In this document: positions 35,247 to 43,436 of the stretch, one piece after another
How the letters are laid out: every line of letters starts with the position of its first letter
Position numbering within the stretch: the first letter of the stretch is position 1
DNA from: UBA11957 sp963603285
GTDB taxonomy: Bacteria; Bacillota; Clostridia; Lachnospirales; Lachnospiraceae
DNA length: 64,000 bases
Direction: 5' to 3'
NCBI GenBank assembly: GCA_963603285.1
Contig: CAVCMG010000004.1
Location: 42,657 to 106,656, forward strand
The notes under the pieces: model-generated
What the model was told of the DNA's origin: nothing
Databases searched by the model: none
Seen by the model: the letters and a program-made list of their open reading frames with translations, nothing else
Position numbers and translations under genes: made by a program

Positions 35247-36347
35247 ATGAGAATTATAGATCAAGAGCTGCAAATTCCGGATTTTGGCTTTACGCCCCGC
35301 CTGGCAGACCCCAAAACCGTCTATATCGATATCGAAACCACCGGTCTCAACCGCCGCCGCTCCCATCTGTATCTGCTGGGTGCCATGTGGAGGGATAACG
35401 GGCAGGTGATCCTGCGCCAGTGGTTTGCTGAACGTCCATCTGACGAGGAGACTATTTTACGTGATTTTTTCTCGTTCTGCAGTAATTTTACGCATCTCGT
35501 ACAGTTTAACGGCAGCAGCTTTGACCTGCCCTATCTACGCCACAAAGCAGCCTTTTATGGCATCGCTGCTCTCACTCTGCCAGAAAACATCACCGACCTG
35601 TACCAGCTGTACCGGTCCTTAAAGGATCTGCTCGGACAAAGCGATATGAAGCTTACGCACCTTGAAGCCCGCGCCGGATACCAGCGCACCGACCAACACA
35701 GTGGCAAAGAGCTGATCCAGGTCTACGAAACATACCTGCAGACCGCCGATGATGATCTGCTTTCTGCCCTTTTACAGCATAACACCGACGATATCGCCGG
35801 TATGCTCTGGCTTGAAGCCTTCGACGGTCTTCTGGCCCTGCAAAATAAATCCGTCGCTCCCGATGACTGTCATGTTACCACTGATCCCCGGACCGGCTTC
35901 CTCGTGTTCACCTGCCGCTACAACACTCTGACTCTGCCAGCCCTGACCGTCAGCGCCGACGACAGCATGACCCTGACCCTAGACAACCATACCGCCGGCC
36001 TCTGCGCCCCCATATACGAAGGCACCCTGTACCACTTTTTCCCCGACTACAAAAACTACTACTACTTCCCCGCCGAAGACCGCGCCCTCCACAAAAGCGT
36101 AGCCTGCTTCGCTGATGCCTCCTCCCGCACCAAAGCCACCCGCGAAACCGCCTACGCCCCCCACACCGGCACCTTCCTGCGCACCTTCGCCCCACTGGAC
36201 ACCACCCCCACCTTCCAGCCCAGGGACTGCGTCCCCGGCGAATACTACATCTGCTACGAGGACACCTTCCTTCAGAATCCCGCCCTCTGCCAGACCTACG
36301 TCACCCACATCACCTCCGCCCTCTTAACCCACCCCAAGCGCCCCTGA
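35247..36347 (+). CDS. YprB-type ribonuclease H-like exonuclease
   Basis: 366 residues. VYIDIETTGLNRRRSHLYLLG (residues 26-46) carries the catalytic Asp-x-Glu of DEDD exonucleases; FNGSSFDLPYL and HNTDDIAGMLWL supply the other acidic residues. Matches the YprB ribonuclease H-like family. The C-terminal 140 residues are family-specific and coded by a strongly C-rich strand from about 35940 to 36340, unlike its neighbours. One of only three plus-strand genes. Ends 27 nt before a long hairpin. Confidence 0.85.
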   Translation: MRIIDQELQIPDFGFTPRLADPKTVYIDIETTGLNRRRSHLYLLGAMWRDNGQVILRQWFAERPSDEETILRDFFSFCSNFTHLVQFNGSSFDLPYLRHKAAFYGIAALTLPENITDLYQLYRSLKDLLGQSDMKLTHLEARAGYQRTDQHSGKELIQVYETYLQTADDDLLSALLQHNTDDIAGMLWLEAFDGLLALQNKSVAPDDCHVTTDPRTGFLVFTCRYNTLTLPALTVSADDSMTLTLDNHTAGLCAPIYEGTLYHFFPDYKNYYYFPAEDRALHKSVACFADASSRTKATRETAYAPHTGTFLRTFAPLDTTPTFQPRDCVPGEYYICYEDTFLQNPALCQTYVTHITSALLTHPKRP

Positions 36348-36374
36348 AAGGCTGAAAAATTTTATCTATAACCA

Positions 36375-36465
36375 GAAAGAGGCCGGCCTGCATAATGTTC
36401 ACCCCGCAATCGCTTAAAAACGCCTTGCGATTGCGGGGTGAACATTATGCAGGCCGACCTCTTTC
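36375..36465 (+). repeat. Long hairpin with conserved 13-nt loop, downstream of yprB
   Basis: Stem 36375-36413 pairs with 36427-36465: 39 positions, one mismatch (36383/36457). The 13-nt loop is TTAAAAACGCCTT, closed by CGC/GCG. The loop and closing pairs match the minus strand of the hairpin at 56435-56521, whereas the stems differ. AT-rich flanks (AAAATTTTAT on the left, AAATTTTAT on the right) extend partial complementarity. It sits between convergent genes, 27 nt after the yprB stop and 23 nt after the fprA stop on the other strand. No U-tract follows on either strand. Confidence 0.85.
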
Positions 36466-36488
36466 GTCTGTCCCTCTATAAAATTTTA

Positions 36489-37655
36489 TCAGGCTTTCAC
36501 GATAACGTCAGCCAGCTTCTCCAGTGTCTCTCTGCTCTGCGCATTCAGCACCGACTTAACCGTAACCTTCGGCTCCACCAGCGTAACATTCTTCATTCCT
36601 TCAAAGTACGCACTCATCAGCTTCCCAGCCTGCGGCGCCCACGTACCATTCTCAATAATACCCACCTTACGGTTCTGGAAATTCTTAATCTTCAAATGGT
36701 ACAGGAAATCCTCCATACACGGGAACAGCGCACCATCGTATGTCGGGCAGGCCACAACCAGACGGTCATAGCGATATGCATCCTCGATAACCTCAGCCAT
36801 ATCACAACGCGCCAGATCCATCACGGATACCTTCTCTGCACCCTTGTCCTCCAGCATCTTGGCGAACTCCTCAACGGCAGCTCTTGTATTACCATGAATC
36901 GAAGCATAGGCCACCAGAATACCTCTGTCCTCCGGACGGTAGCTGGACCAGATATCATATTTTTCAATATAGTAGCCCAGATTTTCCTTCAGCACCGGGC
37001 CGTGCAGCGGGCAGATCATGGCGATATCCAGTGTGGCAGCCTTTTTCAGCAGCGCCTGTACCTGTACGCCGTATTTACCAACGATATTGATAAAATATCT
37101 TCTGGCCTCACATGCCCAGTCTTCTTCCACATCCAGAGCACCGAACTTGCCGAAACCATCGGCAGAAAACAGGATCTTCTCTGTGGACTCGTAAGAAACC
37201 ATAACCTCCGGCCAGTGTACCATCGGAGCCATAACAAATGTAAGGGTATGCGCACCAAGGCTCAGTGTATCCATCTCCTTGACCTCCACCTTACGGTCTG
37301 TCAGGTCAAAGGTAAAAAACTGCTCCATCATGCCAAAAGTCTTTGCGTTGGCCACGATCTGCATGGACGGATATTTCTCTGCGATCACCTGTACGCTTCC
37401 CGCATGATCCGGCTCCATATGCTGTACGACCAGATAATCCGGTGTACGGCCATCCAGTGTACGCTCTACATTCTGCAGCCATTCGTCGGTACCGCGCTTG
37501 TCCACGGTATCCATGATGGCGATCTTTTCATCCATGATAATATAGGAATTGTAGGAGACGCCGTTTGGAACCACATACTGGCTCTCAAACAGATCGATTG
37601 TTTTATCATTTACACCTACATACTTTACTGCGTCAGATACATATACATCTGTCAT
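36489..37655 (-). CDS. FprA-family A-type flavoprotein (flavo-diiron protein)
   Basis: 388 residues. The beta-lactamase-like domain holds the di-iron ligands: HMEPDHAGS near 79-87, His near 147 (MVHWPE), Asp and His in LFSADGFG and CPLHGP. A C-terminal flavodoxin domain begins VAYASIHGNTRAA near 252. The family reduces oxygen to water or NO to N2O in anaerobes. One ligand position reads Met-x-Pro-Asp-His as in variants of the family; I did not check all six ligands. Starts 17 nt after purA. Confidence 0.9.
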   Translation of the reverse strand: MTDVYVSDAVKYVGVNDKTIDLFESQYVVPNGVSYNSYIIMDEKIAIMDTVDKRGTDEWLQNVERTLDGRTPDYLVVQHMEPDHAGSVQVIAEKYPSMQIVANAKTFGMMEQFFTFDLTDRKVEVKEMDTLSLGAHTLTFVMAPMVHWPEVMVSYESTEKILFSADGFGKFGALDVEEDWACEARRYFINIVGKYGVQVQALLKKAATLDIAMICPLHGPVLKENLGYYIEKYDIWSSYRPEDRGILVAYASIHGNTRAAVEEFAKMLEDKGAEKVSVMDLARCDMAEVIEDAYRYDRLVVACPTYDGALFPCMEDFLYHLKIKNFQNRKVGIIENGTWAPQAGKLMSAYFEGMKNVTLVEPKVTVKSVLNAQSRETLEKLADVIVKA

Positions 37656-37672
37656 ATTGGCTCATCCTCTCT

Positions 37673-38965
37673 TTATTTCAGTGCGGAAACTCTCTCGATG
37701 ATATCCTCACGCTTCGGTCCGTTGGAAACCATAGTAATCGGGAATCCGATCTCTTTCTCTACGAACTCGATGTACTTGCGGCAGTTTTCCGGAAGATCCT
37801 CGTATTTCTTAATACCGCGGATATCACATTTCCAGCCCGGCAGCTTCTCATATACCGGTTTCGCATGTTTCAGCTTGCAGGTGATCGGGAATTCTTTTGT
37901 CACCTCGCCGTCGATCTCGTAGCCTACACATACCGGAATCTCATCCAGATAACCCAGAACATCCAGTACTGTGAAAGCCACATCGGTCGTACCCTGCATA
38001 CGGCAGCCATATTTGGAAGCTACACAGTCAAACCATCCCATACGTCTCGGGCGGCCTGTGGTAGCACCGAACTCGCCGCCGTCACCACCGCGGCGTCTCA
38101 GCTCGTCGGCCTCGTCACCGAAGATCTCGGAAACGAATTCGCCTGCACCTACAGCGCTGGAGTATGCTTTACATACGGTAACAACCTTCTTAATCTCATA
38201 CGGTGGCAGACCTGCGCCTACAGCACCGTAAGCAGCCAGTGTGGAAGAAGAGGTAACCATCGGATAGATACCGTGATCCGGATCCTTTAACGTCCCCAGC
38301 TGTCCCTCGAGCAGCACCTGTTTACCTTCTTTCAGGGCATTCCACAGATACAGGGATACATCAGCCACATACGGCTCTACCATCTTCTTGTAGGACATCA
38401 GCTCCTCATATACACCGTCTACGGTCAGCAGCGGTTTGTGATACAGATGCTCTAACATAACGTTTTTCTTGGTAACAACTCTTTCGATCTTTTCCTTCAG
38501 GGAAACCTCGTCATCGAACAGCTCGCTGACCTGGAAACCAATCTTGGAAAACTTGTCAGAATAAAACGGAGCGATACCGGACTTTGTAGAACCAAAGGAA
38601 GCCTTGCCCAGTCTCTCCTCCTCATACTGATCAAACAGAACATGATAGGACATAACCATCTGTGCACGGTTGGATACCAGGATCTTCGGCATCGGTACGC
38701 CCTTGTCCAGAATACTCTGGATCTCTTTAAACAGAACCGGAACGTCTAATGCCACACCGTTACCGATAATGCTGGTGGTATGATTATAAAACACACCAGA
38801 CGGCAGGGTATGCAGCGCAAACTTTCCGTAATTATTTACAATCGTATGTCCGGCATTGGCACCGCCCTGAAAACGAACGATGATATCGGCCTTCTCAGCC
38901 AGCATATCTGTAATCTTACCTTTACCTTCATCGCCCCAGTTAGCACCTACAACAGCTGTAACCAT
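37673..38965 (-). CDS. purA: Adenylosuccinate synthetase
   Basis: 430 residues, normal length. GTP-binding GANWGDEGKGKITD at 7-20, catalytic QGGANAGHTIV near 34-44, and TTGRPRRMGWFD near 303 are signature segments. Joins IMP and aspartate using GTP, the first step to AMP. A TATAAT promoter and a 5'-terminal hairpin precede it. Probably cotranscribed with the flavo-diiron gene, though no functional link is obvious. Confidence 0.96.
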   Translation of the reverse strand: MVTAVVGANWGDEGKGKITDMLAEKADIIVRFQGGANAGHTIVNNYGKFALHTLPSGVFYNHTTSIIGNGVALDVPVLFKEIQSILDKGVPMPKILVSNRAQMVMSYHVLFDQYEEERLGKASFGSTKSGIAPFYSDKFSKIGFQVSELFDDEVSLKEKIERVVTKKNVMLEHLYHKPLLTVDGVYEELMSYKKMVEPYVADVSLYLWNALKEGKQVLLEGQLGTLKDPDHGIYPMVTSSSTLAAYGAVGAGLPPYEIKKVVTVCKAYSSAVGAGEFVSEIFGDEADELRRRGGDGGEFGATTGRPRRMGWFDCVASKYGCRMQGTTDVAFTVLDVLGYLDEIPVCVGYEIDGEVTKEFPITCKLKHAKPVYEKLPGWKCDIRGIKKYEDLPENCRKYIEFVEKEIGFPITMVSNGPKREDIIERVSALK

Positions 38966-38999
38966 AATACTTTTTCCTCCAAAATCATAAGCTTTATCT

Positions 39000-39049
39000 G
39001 CCTGTGTCCTGTGTTAAGCTTTTTCTCAACACATACAGGCTTTATTATA
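39000..39049 (-). promoter_or_regulatory. purA promoter and 5'-end hairpin
   Basis: Minus-strand TATAAT at 39044-39049 with a poor -35 (TTCCTT). The inferred transcript begins near 39037 with a hairpin: 39025-39040 (CTCAACACATACAGGC) pairs imperfectly with 39000-39018. A stem at the very 5' end commonly shields mRNA from decay. No purine riboswitch core is visible. Confidence 0.5.
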
Positions 39050-39099
39050 CCCCATCTTTTCCGGAAAAGGAACAGGAAAACGTGAGAAATATCAAATAA

Positions 39100-39690
39100 T
39101 TACGATTCGCGTTGTCCCTTCCGGCCTGTTTCCTGCTCCATCACGGCACGAAAACCGCCAACTGTGACCAGACTGATATAGTCTGCCAGCTCTTCGATAC
39201 TGCAGGGCATCTCCTCTCTGATCCAGCGGACATAGGCAGAAACGATACCGGAGATAAAATATTCCGCCACCACCCGAACCTGCACCGGCGTAAAGCCCTC
39301 TTCCTTCTCAGCAGCTTCTAAAAGACGCTGTACCAGCAGCCCCTTGATCTGGGCAAAAAAATACTCATAGGCATCGCTGCCCGACAGCATTCGCAGAATC
39401 TCCATATTTTCCCGGATCATCTCATTAAATACGGCAAAGATACGTTCCACATACTGTTCCTGTGGAAAACCTTCTGCCACGACCCGCTCGATCAGCTCAT
39501 CCACCTTGGTCTGCGAAAACTCCCGGATAATGTCCTCCGTCGATGCATAATGCAGGTAAAAGGTCTTGCGGTCAATATTCGCGCAGCGCGTAATCTCACT
39601 GATCGTAATCTTTTTGTCACTGTTTTCCTTTAATAATGTAAAATATGCCATCTGTATCGCATATTTTGTCTTAGATATTCTTCTGTCCAT
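39100..39690 (-). CDS. TetR-family regulator
   Basis: 196 residues. N-terminal helix-turn-helix: KKITISEITRCANIDRKTFYLHYAS near 26-50, a good TetR motif. The C-terminal domain is that of TetR_C members common in Firmicutes. Divergent from a DegV-family gene; the 138-bp region between contains a palindrome that surrounds the -10 of degV, so it probably represses that gene and possibly itself (inference). Confidence 0.9.
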   Translation of the reverse strand: MDRRISKTKYAIQMAYFTLLKENSDKKITISEITRCANIDRKTFYLHYASTEDIIREFSQTKVDELIERVVAEGFPQEQYVERIFAVFNEMIRENMEILRMLSGSDAYEYFFAQIKGLLVQRLLEAAEKEEGFTPVQVRVVAEYFISGIVSAYVRWIREEMPCSIEELADYISLVTVGGFRAVMEQETGRKGQRES

Positions 39691-39754
39691 CCGTTTTTGA
39701 ACCCCACTTTGTATTGTTTTGTGGATTATTCCCTATTTCTGTCCTTTCTGGTAA

Positions 39755-39804
39755 TTGCTTACCTGTTGAATTTTAGTATAATACCCATATGTGGAAAATT
39801 CAAC
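39755..39804 (+). promoter_or_regulatory. degV promoter enclosed by an inverted repeat
   Basis: TTGCTT (39755-39760), 16-bp spacer, TATAAT (39777-39782). Perfect 10-bp arms GTTGAATTTT (39765-39774) and AAAATTCAAC (39795-39804) lie on either side of the -10, a likely operator for the divergent TetR protein. Confidence 0.65.
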
Positions 39805-39828
39805 AAATATGTAATTTAAGGAGTCAGT

Positions 39829-40707
39829 ATGTCATATGAAATTTTTACAGATGTCTCTATTGACATCGATATGGATTTTGCAGATGCCCATCAGCTTCAT
39901 TATATCTCTATGAACTACAGTCTCGGCAACGAACATCACCACTGTGACCGCCCCGAATCTGATGAAATGATGCATACCTATTACCAACGTTTGCGTGAAA
40001 AAATCACGACACAGACCAGCCAGATCATCCCCTATCACTACATTGAAGCCTTTGAGCCGTATGCAAAACAGGGATGTTCGATCCTGTATCTGTCCCTTTC
40101 GAGCGGTCTGAGTAACACCTACGAATCCGCATGTCTGGCCGCTGCCCAGTTAAAGGAAAGCTATCCAAATGTGACCATTGAGATCGTAGACTCTCTCGGT
40201 GCCACCGGCGGCATGGGACTTCTGACCGAATCTGCCTGTCTGAACCGTGATGAAAAGGGCATGACCATCGAAGAAAATGCCGCATGGCTCAGAGAATACA
40301 GCCATCGCATCCATTTCTGGTTCAAGGTTGAGGATCTGATGTACTTAAGCCGCGGCGGCAGAATCTCCACAGCCGCAGCCCTGATGGGTACTGCCTTAAA
40401 GCTCAAACCGATCCTGAATATCAATAAAATCGGGAAACTGGATACTATCGACAAAAAGCGAGGCAACCGTCTGGCCTTCAAGCGTCTGCTCGAGCTGTTC
40501 GAAGCCCATTATCAGCCGGGTATCTACGATACGGTATACATCAGCTGTGCCGACTGCAAAAAGGATGCCGAAGTGCTGCGCGATATGGTTCTGGAGAAGC
40601 ATCCGGAGCTCACCATTCGTATCACCATGTTGAGTCCCATCATCGGTGCCCACACCGGCCCGGATATGCTGGCGCTGATCCATTATGGTGACGTCAAGGA
40701 TTACTAA
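39829..40707 (+). CDS. DegV-family fatty-acid-binding protein
   Basis: 292 residues. The DegV pattern is present: IFTDVSIDIDMDFAD at the N-terminus, SLSSGLSNTYESA near 89-101, SLGATGGMGLL near 123-133 and HTGPDMLAL at the end. DegV/FakB proteins present a fatty acid to the kinase FakA (encoded here at 21307-22962). TAAGGAG precedes the ATG. Under the probable control of the divergent TetR gene. Confidence 0.9.
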   Translation: MSYEIFTDVSIDIDMDFADAHQLHYISMNYSLGNEHHHCDRPESDEMMHTYYQRLREKITTQTSQIIPYHYIEAFEPYAKQGCSILYLSLSSGLSNTYESACLAAAQLKESYPNVTIEIVDSLGATGGMGLLTESACLNRDEKGMTIEENAAWLREYSHRIHFWFKVEDLMYLSRGGRISTAAALMGTALKLKPILNINKIGKLDTIDKKRGNRLAFKRLLELFEAHYQPGIYDTVYISCADCKKDAEVLRDMVLEKHPELTIRITMLSPIIGAHTGPDMLALIHYGDVKDY

Positions 40708-40729
40708 ATCCCTACCGTACATACGCAGT

Positions 40730-40771
40730 AAAAAGAGACGATGCCATGATTCCTCGGCATCGTCTCTTTTT
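40730..40771. terminator. Bidirectional terminator between degV and rpsA
   Basis: Perfect 16-bp arms 40730-40745 and 40756-40771 (AAAAAGAGACGATGCC and its complement) around a 10-nt loop, ending in T-runs on both strands. Serves the plus-strand degV gene and can stop minus-strand transcripts. Confidence 0.92.
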
Positions 40772-40792
40772 GTTTTAACAAATCATCATTGC

Positions 40793-40820
40793 AAAAATCC
40801 CCGGATCTTTCGATCCGGGG
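40793..40820 (-). terminator. Terminator of the rpsA operon
   Basis: Arms CCCCGGATC (40799-40807) and GATCCGGGG (40812-40820), loop TTTC, followed on the minus strand by TTTTT. Starts 26 nt past the rpsA stop. Confidence 0.9.
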
Positions 40821-40846
40821 ACTGTTTTATCTCTTATTGTAAGGAA

Positions 40847-41932
40847 TTATTCCTCAACAGCCTCTTCAGCGTCCTCTGCCGGAGCTTCCAGAGCTTTCAT
40901 GCTCAGGCTGATCTTCTTGTCCTCGCCGTTGAAATCAACAACTTTGGCTTCGATCATCTGGCCGATGGAAAGTACATCAGACGGTTTTTCAACGTGCTGT
41001 CTGGAAATCTGGGATACATGCAGCAGTGCATCTACACCCGGCTCCAGCTCAACGAATGCACCGAAATCTGTCATACGTGCAACTTTACCTTCTACAACGT
41101 TGCCTACAGCATATTTCTCATCAGCTGTCAGCCACGGATTCTTGTCAGCAAACTTCAGGCTCAGAGCGATCTTCTCGCCCTTGATGTCCTTGATCAGAAC
41201 CTCAAGCTCATCACCTACTTTGAAAACCTTCTTCGGGTTCTCTACACGACCCCAGCTCATCTCAGAGATGTGCAGCAGACCATCTGCGCCGCCCAGATCG
41301 ATGAATGCACCGAAATCTGTAACGTTCTTAACAACACCTTTAACAACATCACCTACGTTGATTCTTGCAAACAGCTCTTCCTGCAGTTTGGCTTTCTCAG
41401 CGGCTACCAGCTGCTTTCTGTCACCGATGATTCTTCTTCTGCGCGGATTGAACTCTGTGATCACGAACTGGATCTCCTGACCTGCGTATTTGCTCAGGTC
41501 TTTCTCGTAAGTATCAGATACCAGGCTGGCCGGGATGAAGACTCTTGTCTCTTCAACGATCACACTTAAACCACCTGTCTTAACCTGATCAACCTTGGCT
41601 GTCAGAACCTCATGGTTCTCAAAAGCCTCTTCCAGTCTCTTGTTGCCTCTCTCGGCAGCAAGTCTCTTGTAAGTCAGAAGGACCTGTCCCTCACCATCGT
41701 TTACTTTCAGGACTTTAACTTCCATCTTATCACCAACGTTAGCTACTGTGGTCAGATCCACGCTGGAATCGTTGCTGTACTCGTTCTTTGTGAGAACGCC
41801 ATCTGCTTTGTATCCAATATTTAAAATGATCTCTTCGGGTTTAACGCCGATGACTGTACCCTCAACCACATCTCCGTTTCTGATAGTTTTGAAAGAATCT
41901 TCCAACATTTGCTCAAAGCTTAATTCTGACAT
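40847..41932 (-). CDS. rpsA: 30S ribosomal protein S1 homologue
   Basis: 361 residues from MSELSFEQML with four S1 RNA-binding repeats: about 20-90, 105-170, 188-258 (VKNVTDFGAFIDLGGADGLLHISEMSW) and 273-345 (VARMTDFGAFVELEPGVDALLHVSQIS), then an acidic tail AEDAEEAVEE. The four-domain form is usual in low-GC Gram-positives. Start overlaps the ispH stop by 20 nt; GAGGAGG lies upstream inside ispH. In some Clostridia IspH and S1 are a single fused protein; here they are separate. Confidence 0.92.
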   Translation of the reverse strand: MSELSFEQMLEDSFKTIRNGDVVEGTVIGVKPEEIILNIGYKADGVLTKNEYSNDSSVDLTTVANVGDKMEVKVLKVNDGEGQVLLTYKRLAAERGNKRLEEAFENHEVLTAKVDQVKTGGLSVIVEETRVFIPASLVSDTYEKDLSKYAGQEIQFVITEFNPRRRRIIGDRKQLVAAEKAKLQEELFARINVGDVVKGVVKNVTDFGAFIDLGGADGLLHISEMSWGRVENPKKVFKVGDELEVLIKDIKGEKIALSLKFADKNPWLTADEKYAVGNVVEGKVARMTDFGAFVELEPGVDALLHVSQISRQHVEKPSDVLSIGQMIEAKVVDFNGEDKKISLSMKALEAPAEDAEEAVEE

Positions 41933-42761
41933 ATCTTTGAACCTCCTCAATTATTTTGTTTGGGGTGGAAGCCCCTGCTGTAATACCTACATGACGAAAA
42001 GATTGAAAAGGCTTAATGTCCAAATCAACGAGTGTCTGTATATAGTAAGTATTTTCACATGCATGCCTGCATATTTCAAATAGTTTCTGGGTGTTCGAGC
42101 TGGAACGTCCTCCGATGACAATCATCGCATCCACTTTTGAAGCAAGTTCAACCGCTTCTGTCTGGCGTTCCTCGGTCGCACTGCAGATCGTATTTAAAAC
42201 AAGTCTATCATAACGCTTTTTGTCAAGAATTTCAACTATATCTTTGAATTTGTTGTAATTAAATGTCGTCTGGGACACCACACAGACCGGCGTACCCTCC
42301 GGCAGGTCAAATTTCTCTGCCTCTTCGACGGAACCGATCACAAAGGGCGCTGTCTTACTCCAGCCCTTGATGCCCTCCACTTCCGGATGATGGTCGTTTC
42401 CGACGATCACGATCCGGCGGCCGGCGGCGCTGTGCTTCTCCACGAGCTTATGGATTTTGCGCACATAGGGACAGGTGGCATCCGCATAACGGATCTGTTT
42501 TTCTTCCAGCAGACGGTACACCTTTTCCGGCACACCATGGGAACGTATCACAACGATACCGTCTTTCACAGCTGCCAGCTCCTCCAGCGAATGCAGTACC
42601 GTCACGCCCTTTGCTTCCAGATCGGATACAACCTCTTCATTATGAATGATCGGGCCATAGGTATAGACCTTGTCCTCGGTATTTGCCAGCTCATAGACCT
42701 TATCCACGGCCCGGCGCACGCCAAAGCAGAAGCCCGCTGTCTTTGCGAGTGTTACTTCCAT
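41913..42761 (-). CDS. ispH: 4-hydroxy-3-methylbut-2-enyl diphosphate reductase
   Basis: 282 residues. The three Fe-S cysteines are in AGFCFGVRRAV (Cys12), DATCPYVRKIH (near 96) and NTICSATEERQ (near 192); the catalytic segment VVIRSHGVPE is also present. Last enzyme of the MEP isoprenoid pathway, making IPP and DMAPP. Overlaps rpsA by 20 nt and follows cmk by 9 nt. Confidence 0.96.
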   Translation of the reverse strand: MEVTLAKTAGFCFGVRRAVDKVYELANTEDKVYTYGPIIHNEEVVSDLEAKGVTVLHSLEELAAVKDGIVVIRSHGVPEKVYRLLEEKQIRYADATCPYVRKIHKLVEKHSAAGRRIVIVGNDHHPEVEGIKGWSKTAPFVIGSVEEAEKFDLPEGTPVCVVSQTTFNYNKFKDIVEILDKKRYDRLVLNTICSATEERQTEAVELASKVDAMIVIGGRSSSNTQKLFEICRHACENTYYIQTLVDLDIKPFQSFRHVGITAGASTPNKIIEEVQRYVRIKL

Positions 42762-42770
42762 ATCGCCCTC

Positions 42771-43436
42771 CTACGCCTTTTTCACCAGATCCAGGATTGC
42801 ATCAACCACTTCCACGATCGTCATATCCGACGAATCCACCAGCACGGCATCCTCCGCCTGACGGAGCGGCGAGATTTCCCGGTGCATATCGCGGTAGTCG
42901 CGTTCCTCGATGTCTGCCTCGATCATTTCCAGCGTTTTTGAAGTATCTCCCTTTTCCTGCAGCTCTTTATAGCGGCGCTTGGCACGGGTGTGTGCGCTGG
43001 CCGTCAGATACACCTTGACCTGCGCATCCGGAAGAACACAGGTGCCGATATCCCTGCCATCCATGACAACGTTTTCCCTGGCTGCAAGATCCTTTTGCAG
43101 CTGCGTCAGCTTGGCGCGCACCTCCGGGATCGGTGAGCTCTTGGAGGCCATATTGCCTACCTCCTCCTGACGGATAAAGGGTGTGACGTCCTGATCGTTC
43201 AGCACGACCTTCTGCTCTCCGTTTTCATACCGGATCGATACATGCGCATCACCGGCTGCCGCTTTGATCTTTTCCGTATCGGTTTCTTTCAGGCCCAGCT
43301 GCAGAAAATAATACGCCATGGCTCTGTACATCGCACCTGTATCTACATAAATATAAGAAAGCTCCTTCGCCACTTTTCTGGCGATCGTACTTTTTCCGGC
43401 TCCCGCCGGTCCGTCTATGGCAATCGCAAAACTCAT
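42771..43436 (-). CDS. cmk: Cytidylate kinase
   Basis: 221 residues. P-loop GPAGAGKSTIA at 8-18, YVDTGAMYRAMAYY near 31-44, and DGRDIGTCVLPDA near 125-137 are the CMP-kinase signatures. Phosphorylates CMP and dCMP with ATP. Its ATGA start overlaps the stop of the FAD oxidoreductase gene. Confidence 0.96.
   Translation of the reverse strand: MSFAIAIDGPAGAGKSTIARKVAKELSYIYVDTGAMYRAMAYYFLQLGLKETDTEKIKAAAGDAHVSIRYENGEQKVVLNDQDVTPFIRQEEVGNMASKSSPIPEVRAKLTQLQKDLAARENVVMDGRDIGTCVLPDAQVKVYLTASAHTRAKRRYKELQEKGDTSKTLEMIEADIEERDYRDMHREISPLRQAEDAVLVDSSDMTIVEVVDAILDLVKKA

Noticed and set aside
36115..36327. Proline-rich plus-strand frame inside yprB
   Set aside because: An out-of-frame reading of the C-rich 3' half of yprB.
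36375..36465. Simple bidirectional terminator
   Set aside because: It lies between convergent genes, but no T-run follows the stem on either strand and the loop is conserved with another locus, so it was reported as a separate element.
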